From the NCBI RefSeq assembly GCF_007859325.1, contig NZ_VOHK01000005.1, positions 434,001 through 498,000 on the forward strand: a stretch of DNA of 64,000 nt, read 5' to 3'. Every line of letters starts with the position of its first letter. The first letter of the stretch is position 1. The DNA comes from Luteimonas marina (GTDB taxonomy: Bacteria > Pseudomonadota > Gammaproteobacteria > Xanthomonadales > Xanthomonadaceae). This document shows, in pieces, positions 34,763-40,850 of the stretch. Below the pieces are notes generated by a model. That model was given only the letters and a program-made list of their open reading frames with translations. It did no database searches and had not been told where the DNA came from. Both the position numbers and the translations under genes were made by a program.

Positions 34763-35855
34763 ACGCGGCACCCTGGCCGACCTCGCCACCGGCGCCGCCT
34801 TCCTCGGCTCCGGCGGCGGCGGCGATCCCTACTACGGCCGGCTGATGGCCGAGGCCGGGCTCGCACGGCACGGCGCGGTCGAACTGCTGCCGCTCGACGC
34901 GCTCGACGACGATGCGCTGGTGGTGCCGCTGGGCTGGATCGGCGCGCCCACCGTGTCGGTGGAGAAGCTGCCCGGCGGGCAGGAGACCGTCGCCGGCCTG
35001 CGCAAGCTCGAAGCCCTGCTCGGCCGCCGCGTCGAAGCGGTGCTGCCGATCGAGATCGGCGGCGGCAACGGCCTGGCGCCGCTGGCCGCCGCGGCGCGGC
35101 TGGGCCTGCCGCTGGTCGACGCCGACGGCATGGGCCGCGCCTTCCCCGAATCGCAGATGGCGATCTTCAACATCCGCGGCGTTGCCGCCTGCCCGGCGGT
35201 GATGACCGACGCCGGCGGCACGACGGTGACCATCGAACACAGCGACAACCTCGCCCACGAGCGCATCGCGCGCGCGGTGTCGGTGGCGATGGGCGGCATC
35301 GCGCACATGGCCGAGTACCCGCTGTCCGGGCGCGAAGCGAAGGCGCACGCGATCGGCGGCAGCGTCTCGGCCGCGATCGCGGTCGGTGCCGCGATCCGCG
35401 CCGCGCGCCAGGCCGGCGGCGACCCGTTCGCGGCGCTCTACGCCGCGCTGCGCGCGAGCCGGCTTTATCCCTTCGCCGGCGAGCTGTTCGACGGCAAGAT
35501 CATCGACGTCGAACGCGAAACGCGCGGCGGCTTCTCGCTCGGCCGCGTGCAGCTCGAAGGCTTCGGCGGCGAGGGCACGATGGTGCTCGAGTTCCAGAAC
35601 GAGAACCTGGTCGCCCGCCGCGACGGCGACACCGTGGCCATGGTGCCCGACCTGATCACGGTGATGGACCGCGAGACCGCCGAAAGCATCACCACCGAAC
35701 GCCTGAAGTACGGCCAGCGGGTGAAGGTGGTCGGCGCCGCCGCACCGGCGATGCTGCGCGAGGCGCGGGCGATGGCCTTCGTCGGTCCCGATGCGTTCGG
35801 CCTCGGCGAGCCCTATCGTCCGATCGAGATGCTCAACGGCTGGACCGCGACTTGA
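34743..35855 (+). CDS. DUF917 / S-methyl-thiohydantoin desulfurase-like protein
   Basis: The 370-residue protein has the DUF917 features: a glycine-rich N-terminus AFLGSGGGGDPYYGRL near residue 20, LPIEIGGGNGLAPL near 100, DADGMGRAFPESQM near 130, and a C-terminal RVKVVGAAAP region. The Pfam family has been renamed after an S-methyl-thiohydantoin desulfurase (from memory); members commonly sit next to HyuA-type genes. The 20-base overlap with the hydantoinase gene indicates a coupled pair, possibly subunits. Starts at 34743 or 34752 are both possible; neither has a clear Shine-Dalgarno sequence. Confidence 0.82.
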   Translation: MSAMRIERGTLADLATGAAFLGSGGGGDPYYGRLMAEAGLARHGAVELLPLDALDDDALVVPLGWIGAPTVSVEKLPGGQETVAGLRKLEALLGRRVEAVLPIEIGGGNGLAPLAAAARLGLPLVDADGMGRAFPESQMAIFNIRGVAACPAVMTDAGGTTVTIEHSDNLAHERIARAVSVAMGGIAHMAEYPLSGREAKAHAIGGSVSAAIAVGAAIRAARQAGGDPFAALYAALRASRLYPFAGELFDGKIIDVERETRGGFSLGRVQLEGFGGEGTMVLEFQNENLVARRDGDTVAMVPDLITVMDRETAESITTERLKYGQRVKVVGAAAPAMLREARAMAFVGPDAFGLGEPYRPIEMLNGWTAT

Positions 35856-35885
35856 TGGAGCCGCGGGCAATTCCGGACCTTTGCC

Positions 35886-35970
35886 CGTCATCCCCGCGAA
35901 AGCGGGGATCCATGGACGTTGCCTCTTTGCAACGCAAGGTCCATGGATTCCCGCTTTCGCGGGAATGACG
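35886..35970. repeat. Long inverted repeat, CGTCATCCCCGCGAAAGCGGG family
   Basis: The arms CGTCATCCCCGCGAAAGCGG and GCTTTCGCGGGAATGACG enclose a second pair, ATCCATGGAC and GTCCATGGAT. It lies between the DUF917 and NCS1 permease genes, with its right arm ending 17 bp before the permease start. Confidence 0.85.
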
Positions 35971-35987
35971 AATTCCTGGAGGCGCAC

Positions 35988-37280
35988 TTGGAACACGCTC
36001 CCGCCACCGAACAATACGCCGACCGGCCGCTGCCGGAGCACGTGCTGACCTCGGGCTGGCGGGTCGCGCTGATCATCGCCAGCTTCTCGATCTCGCTGCC
36101 GGCCTTCCTCAACGGCGCGCAGACAAGCATGGCGCTGGGTTTTCGCGACGCGGTGCTGGCCGCGCTGCTCGCCGGCCTGATCCTGTGCCTGGGCGCCTGC
36201 CTGACCGCGATCATCAGCGTGCGCACGCGGCTGACCACCTACCTGCTGGTGCAGCGCTCGTTCGGCCGCCGCGGCGCGGCGCTGGTCAACCTCGTGGTGG
36301 CGCTGGTGCACTACGGCTGGTTCGGGGTCAACGTCTCGTTCTTCGGCGGCGCGATGGTGGCCGCGATCGCGCAGCTGTACGAGGTGCAGGTCTCGTTCGC
36401 GACCTGCGTGGTCATCGGCAGCGTGCTGATGACGGTGTCGACGATCTACGGCTTCCGCACCCTCGAACGCCTGGCGCTGGTGGCGGTGCCGCTGCTGGGC
36501 GCGATCCTGCTCGCGGTCTGCGTCGCCGCGGTGCGCAGGCACGGCGTGGTACTGGCGCCGAGTGCAAGTCCGCCGGTGCCGATGAACTTCGGCATCGCGC
36601 TGTCGGCGCTGATCGGCGGCAACATGCTCACGGTCGCGGCGATGCCCGACCTGTCGCGCTACATCCGCAGCACGCGCGGCGCGGTCTCGGCGATGGCGCT
36701 GTCGTTCCCGTTCGCGGCGCCGCTGCTGATGGTGCTGGCCGCGCTGCCGGCGCTGGCGACCGGGCAGACCGACATCATGGCGCTGATCGTCGGCTTCGGC
36801 TTCGGCGTGCCGGCGCTGGCGATGCTGGTGCTCTCGTGCTGGACCATCAACGCCGCCAACCTGTACTCGGCCAGCCTGTCGCTGACCGCCACCTTCCCGA
36901 AGGTGCCGACCTGGGCCTTCACCCTGCTCGGCGGCGCGATCGGGGCCGGTTTCGCGCTGGCCGGCATCATCGACGCCTTCATCCCGTTCCTGCTGTTCCT
37001 CGGTCTGATCATCCCGCCGATCGCGGCGATCTACGTGATCGACGGCTTCACCCGCTTCCGCGGCGTCGACGCCGCGACGACGCTGCGCGAGATGCCGCTG
37101 GTGCGCTGGCCGGCGATCGCGACCTGGGTGGCGTCGGTGGCGATCGCGCTGGGCGCCAAGCGCTTCGACCTCACCCTGACCGGCGTGCCGGTGTTCGACG
37201 CGACGCTGATCGCGGCGACGGTCTATGGCGGACTGCTGCTGGCGCTGCGAAACCGCAAGCCCGCCCCCGCCGCCCTGTAG
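35988..37280 (+). CDS. NCS1-family permease (cytosine/hydantoin type)
   Basis: The start is a TTG at 35988 (LEHAPATEQYADRPLPEH), chosen because GGAGG lies six bases upstream; an ATG-initiated frame at 35919 begins inside the palindromic repeat and is rejected. The 430-residue product has about 12 membrane helices and NCS1 features: ADRPLPEHVL then WRVALIIASFSISLPAFLNG, and GWFGVNVSFFGG near residue 105. NCS1 carriers move cytosine, allantoin, uracil and hydantoins (Mhp1). Beside a hydantoinase and DUF917 protein, a hydantoin-like substrate is favoured. Its TAG stop lies in the GTAG repeat. Confidence 0.87.
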   Translation: MEHAPATEQYADRPLPEHVLTSGWRVALIIASFSISLPAFLNGAQTSMALGFRDAVLAALLAGLILCLGACLTAIISVRTRLTTYLLVQRSFGRRGAALVNLVVALVHYGWFGVNVSFFGGAMVAAIAQLYEVQVSFATCVVIGSVLMTVSTIYGFRTLERLALVAVPLLGAILLAVCVAAVRRHGVVLAPSASPPVPMNFGIALSALIGGNMLTVAAMPDLSRYIRSTRGAVSAMALSFPFAAPLLMVLAALPALATGQTDIMALIVGFGFGVPALAMLVLSCWTINAANLYSASLSLTATFPKVPTWAFTLLGGAIGAGFALAGIIDAFIPFLLFLGLIIPPIAAIYVIDGFTRFRGVDAATTLREMPLVRWPAIATWVASVAIALGAKRFDLTLTGVPVFDATLIAATVYGGLLLALRNRKPAPAAL

Positions 37281-37348
37281 GAGCGCCTTCAGGCGCGAGC
37301 TCTTCCGTCCGCTGCAAGAAAAGGCATCGCGCCTGAAGGCGCTCCTAC
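37277..37348. repeat. GTAG repeat whose arms end both flanking genes
   Basis: The arms GTAGGAGCGCCTTCAGGCGC and GCGCCTGAAGGCGCTCCTAC are perfect complements. The left GTAG provides the TAG stop of the NCS1 permease (37278-37280) and the right CTAC provides, on the minus strand, the TAG stop of the MFS gene (37345-37347). It probably also forms a bidirectional transcript-end hairpin. Confidence 0.85.
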
Positions 37349-38667
37349 ACGGTATCGGCGCCACGCGCCACCCGCACCCGCCCCAGCAGCACCAGCATCG
37401 TCGCCGCCACCAGCGCCCCGGCGCCCATCGCGCCCGACACCACCAGCAGCGCGCTGCCGCCGGCGAGCAGGCCACCCGCCGCGATCGGCCCGACCACCGA
37501 ACCGCCGCGCCCGACCCCGATCACGAAGCCCGTGCCGCTGGCGCGCAGCAGCGCCGGATAGGTGCGCACCAGCACCGGATACATGCCGACCACGCTGGCA
37601 TTGGTGAAGAACCCCGCCAGCACCGCCACCGCCGAGAACCACACCAGGTCGTGCGGCAGCAGCCCGTAGGACGCGATCGTCGCGAACGACAGCACCATCG
37701 CCCCGACCACCAGCGGCTGCAGCCGCATCCGCTGCGAGGCCAGCCCCATCGCCACCGCACCGATCACGCAGCCGATGTTGACGAACACCAGCACCCGTCC
37801 CGCGCTGGCGGCGTCGAAGCCCATGTCGACCAGGAGCTTCGGCGTCCACTTCTGGATGAAGTAGAACGCCATGATCTGCGCGAAGTAGGCGATCGTCAGC
37901 AGCACCGTCGGCCGCGCGTAGGCAGACGAGAACAGTGCGCCGAACGAGGCCCTGGCCACCTGCGCGTCCGCCGCGGGCAGCGCGTCCACCGGCGCCATGC
38001 CCAGCCGCCGCAGCGTGCGGTTGACGCCTTCGAGCGCGCCGCGCGGCCGGCGCGCGATCTGCGACTCGATCGACTCGGGCATGCACCAGAACACCAGCGG
38101 CAGCAGCACGGTGGTCGCCGCCGCGCCCAGCAGGAACACCGAGCGCCACTCCCCCGTGCGTTCGAGCAGCTGCGCCGCGATCAGGCCGCCCACCACCGCG
38201 CCCGCCGAATAGCCGGCGATGTTGAGCACGACGTTGAGGTTGCGGCGGCGGTCGCTGGAGAACTCGGCGACCATCGCGCTGGTCGAGGACAGCATGCCGC
38301 CGATGCCGAGCCCGGTGAACAGCCGCGTCACCGACAGCGCCGCCACGCTGTCCGCGAACGCGGCCAGGAACATGCCCAGCGTCATCGTCACCAGGCAGCC
38401 CAGGATCACCGGCCGCCGGCCGATGCGGTCGGCGAGGTTGCCGATCAGCACCGAGCCCAGCGCCATGCCCACCAGCTCCATCGACAGCACCACGCCGAGC
38501 ACGGCGCGGTCGATGCCCCACTCGGCGGCGATGCCCGGCGCGGCGAAGCTGATCGCCAGCACGTCGAAGCCGTCGATCGCGTTGAGCGCGATGCACAGCG
38601 CGACGACCGCCACCTGCAGCCGGCCCATCGGCGCGCGCTGCAGCGCGATGCGTGGATCCGTCGTCAT
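37345..38667 (-). CDS. MFS transporter, aromatic acid/proton symporter type
   Basis: The 440-residue protein has 12 predicted helices in two halves, the MFS loop motif GNLADRIGRRPVIL between helices 2 and 3, and AAHS-type features (MELVGMALGSVLIG and, near the N-terminus, LNAIDGFDVLAISFAAPGIAAEWG with the Asp pair typical of aromatic acid symporters). GGAGG precedes the ATG. The tandem motif site C lies about 106-130 bp upstream, so it is a candidate member of the same regulon as the hydantoinase operon and TonB receptor. The substrate may be an aromatic or cyclic acid. Confidence 0.86.
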   Translation of the reverse strand: MTTDPRIALQRAPMGRLQVAVVALCIALNAIDGFDVLAISFAAPGIAAEWGIDRAVLGVVLSMELVGMALGSVLIGNLADRIGRRPVILGCLVTMTLGMFLAAFADSVAALSVTRLFTGLGIGGMLSSTSAMVAEFSSDRRRNLNVVLNIAGYSAGAVVGGLIAAQLLERTGEWRSVFLLGAAATTVLLPLVFWCMPESIESQIARRPRGALEGVNRTLRRLGMAPVDALPAADAQVARASFGALFSSAYARPTVLLTIAYFAQIMAFYFIQKWTPKLLVDMGFDAASAGRVLVFVNIGCVIGAVAMGLASQRMRLQPLVVGAMVLSFATIASYGLLPHDLVWFSAVAVLAGFFTNASVVGMYPVLVRTYPALLRASGTGFVIGVGRGGSVVGPIAAGGLLAGGSALLVVSGAMGAGALVAATMLVLLGRVRVARGADTV

Positions 38668-38772
38668 CCTTCCTCCCCGACCGCGGTGGTCCCGCGTCGC
38701 GGATTCCCCGGGTCATGCGTTGCTGGTCTCCCGATTGCCCCACAGGCCACGGGGAGGGTCAACGGCGGCGGC

Positions 38773-38800
38773 GGGTGAGCGGGCGGCGGATTCGGGTAAG
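38773..38800 (-). promoter_or_regulatory. Tandem CTTACCC direct repeat, site C (MFS gene promoter)
   Basis: Read towards the MFS gene, GCTTACCCGAATCCGCCG is followed by CTCACCCGCC, the repeats being 21 bp apart. Apart from one base in the second copy it matches site B closely, including the GAAT after the first copy and the CCGCT before the second. Confidence 0.6.
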
Positions 38801-38877
38801 CGGTCTTGATCGCCCATGCACCACAGGCTCGATCAGCGGATGCGCAGAATGTCATCCCAGGCGCAACGGCTCACAGC

Positions 38878-38905
38878 CGTCATCCCTGCGAAAGCAGGGA
38901 TGACG
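38878..38905. terminator. Palindromic hairpin after prpF
   Basis: CGTCATCCCTGC and GCAGGGATGACG form a 12-bp stem, a minimal copy of the CGTCATCC family. It lies 27 bp past the prpF stop and may end the prp transcript, although no U-run follows. Confidence 0.45.
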
Positions 38906-38931
38906 ATCCCGAGGGGTATCGCGTGTCGGCC

Positions 38932-40119
38932 TCAGAACGAATCCGCCGGCACCCGTACCGCGCCTTCCATCAGCACCCGCGCGCTGCGGCTCATCACCGC
39001 CTTGGTCGCCGTCCACTGCCCATCGACCTGCGCCACCGCCGCGCCCACGCGCAGCGTGCCGGAGGGATGGCCGAAACGTACCGCCTCGCGCCCTCCGCCG
39101 CCGGCGGCGAGATTGACCAGCGTGCCCGGCACCGCCGCCGCGGTCGCGATCGCCACCGAGGCCGTGCCCATCATCGCGTGGTGCAGCTTGCCCATCGACA
39201 GCGCGCGCACGTTGAGGTCGATGTCGCCGGCGGCGATGCGCTTGCCGCTGGAGGCCACATAGTCCTTCGCCGGCGCGACGAAGGCCACCTTCGGCGTGTG
39301 CTGGCGCGTCACCGCGTCCTCCGGCGCCTGAATCAGGCCCATGCGCAGCGCGCCGGCGACGCGGATCGCCTCCAGCTTCGCCAGCGCCGACCTGTCCTCG
39401 TTGATCGCCGGCTGCAGCTCGGTGCCGTCGTAGCCGAGGTCGGCGGCGTTGACGAAGACCGTCGGGATGCCCGCGGTGATCATCGTCGCCTTGAGCGCAC
39501 CGACGCCCGGCACGTCGAGTTCGTCGACCAGGTTCCCGGTCGGGAACATCGCGCCGCCGCCCTCGCCCTCGTCCGCCGGATCGAGGAACTCCAGCACGAT
39601 CTCCGCCGCCGGGAAGGTCACCCCATCCAACTCGAAGTCGCCGGTTTCCTGCACCTGCCCGTCCACCACCGGCACCTGCGCGACGATGGTCTTGCCGATG
39701 TTCGCCTGCCAGATGCGCACCGTGCAGATGCCGTTCTCCGGCACCCGCGCCGGATCGACCAGGCCGTTGGCGATCGCGAACGGCCCCACCGCCGCGGACA
39801 GATTGCCGCAGTTGCCGCTCCAGTCGACGAAGGCGCTGTCGATCGAGACCTGCCCGTACAGGTAGTCGACGTCGTGGTCCGGCAAGCTCGCCTTCGCGAT
39901 GATCACGCACTTGCTGGTGGACGACGTCGCCCCGCCCATGCCGTCGGTGTGCTTGCCGTAGGGATCGGGCGAACCGATCACCCGCATCAGCAGCGCGTCG
40001 CGCGCCGGGCCGGGTTCGCGCGCGCGTTCCGGAAGATCCTCGCGTCGGAAGAACACGCCCTTGGACGTGCCGCCGCGCATGTAGGTGGCGGGGATGCGGA
40101 GCTGCGGTGCGTTCGACAT
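38932..40119 (-). CDS. prpF: 2-methylaconitate cis-trans isomerase
   Basis: The 395-residue protein (start MSNAPQLRIPATYM, preceded by CGAGGA) belongs to the PrpF family: TYMRGGTSKGVFFRREDLP near residue 15, SPDPYGKHTDGMGGATSSTSKC near 55, and the catalytic-Cys segment DWSGNCGNLSAAVGPFA near 100. It isomerises the trans/cis 2-methylaconitate made by AcnD so that the cycle can continue to 2-methylisocitrate. PrpF is required with the AcnD-type dehydratase and both occur here. A longer start seven residues upstream overlaps the ribosome-binding site and is less likely. It ends the prp cluster. Confidence 0.9.
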   Translation of the reverse strand: MSNAPQLRIPATYMRGGTSKGVFFRREDLPERAREPGPARDALLMRVIGSPDPYGKHTDGMGGATSSTSKCVIIAKASLPDHDVDYLYGQVSIDSAFVDWSGNCGNLSAAVGPFAIANGLVDPARVPENGICTVRIWQANIGKTIVAQVPVVDGQVQETGDFELDGVTFPAAEIVLEFLDPADEGEGGGAMFPTGNLVDELDVPGVGALKATMITAGIPTVFVNAADLGYDGTELQPAINEDRSALAKLEAIRVAGALRMGLIQAPEDAVTRQHTPKVAFVAPAKDYVASSGKRIAAGDIDLNVRALSMGKLHHAMMGTASVAIATAAAVPGTLVNLAAGGGGREAVRFGHPSGTLRVGAAVAQVDGQWTATKAVMSRSARVLMEGAVRVPADSF

Positions 40120-40197
40120 GGGGTCCTCGGAGGGTTTCAACTGCGCGACGGGCGCGGTGCGGGATTACCAGCCACATCCCTGAATCTCGTCATCCCG

Positions 40198-40290
40198 GCG
40201 AAAGCCGGGATCCATTTTGATTTTGCCTTTGACCTTTGTCGCTCGATGAAAACAACAGCAAAATGGATCCCGGCTTTCGCCGGGATGACG
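40198..40290. repeat. Long inverted repeat, CGTCATCCCGGCGAAAGCCGGGATCC family
   Basis: The arms CGTCATCCCGGCGAAAGCCG and CGGCTTTCGCCGGGATGACG, with a second pair ATCCATTTTG and AAAATGGAT, lie between the SRPBCC gene and prpF. Confidence 0.85.
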
Positions 40291-40342
40291 GCGACTTCAG
40301 TTTGCCGCCGTCGTCCAGGGTCACTCACGCGCCCGCGACCAC

Positions 40343-40807
40343 TCAGGCACCATCGGGAATCTCGGGCTCGACCAGCTTCGCCAGCAGCTCCAGCGATTCC
40401 TGCCAGCCCTGATGGCAGTAGTCGACCGGGATCGCGGCGGGAATGCCTGCCTGCACGATCTGCAGTTCGGTGCCGGCGATGCTCTGCTTCAGCGTCACCG
40501 TCACCTGCATCTCGCCGGGCAGGCCGGGGGCGTCGAAGGTATCGGTGTGGCGGATGCGCTCGTTCGGCACCAGTTCGACGTACTTCACAGTGAACGAATG
40601 GCTGGAGCCGGTGCCGAGGTTGGTGAACGACATCCGGTAGCCGCCGCCCACGCGCGCGTCCATCTCGTGCATGGTGCCGGTGAAGCCGTGCGGCGGCAGC
40701 CACTTCACCAGCGCGCCGGGATCGAGGAAGGCGCGGTAGACGCGCTCGGGCGGCGCGCGCAGGACACGGTGCAGGCGGACGGAGCCGGGGCCTTGGGTGT
40801 CGGACAT
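40343..40807 (-). CDS. SRPBCC/AHSA1-like domain protein
   Basis: The 154-residue protein starts MSDTQGPGSVRLHRVLRAPPERVYRAFLDP, the typical first strand-helix of SRPBCC (AHSA1-like) lipid- or ligand-binding folds, and continues with LVKWLPPHGFTGTMHEMDARVGGGYRMSF and LKQSIAGTELQIVQAG. The longer open frame runs into acnD and is not coding. AHSA1 relatives bind small hydrophobic ligands or act as co-chaperones. It lies 43 bp downstream of acnD and upstream of prpF, so it is transcribed with the methylcitrate genes; its role there is unknown. Confidence 0.82.
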   Translation of the reverse strand: MSDTQGPGSVRLHRVLRAPPERVYRAFLDPGALVKWLPPHGFTGTMHEMDARVGGGYRMSFTNLGTGSSHSFTVKYVELVPNERIRHTDTFDAPGLPGEMQVTVTLKQSIAGTELQIVQAGIPAAIPVDYCHQGWQESLELLAKLVEPEIPDGA

Positions 40808-40850
40808 GATCGGTCTCCTGGGGTTGGGTTGCACCGATACGACGAACCGG

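Noticed and set aside
35919..35987. ATG-initiated start of the NCS1 permease at 35919
   Set aside because: The first 23 codons lie inside the palindromic repeat. The TTG at 35988 has a well-placed GGAGG and starts the family-like sequence.
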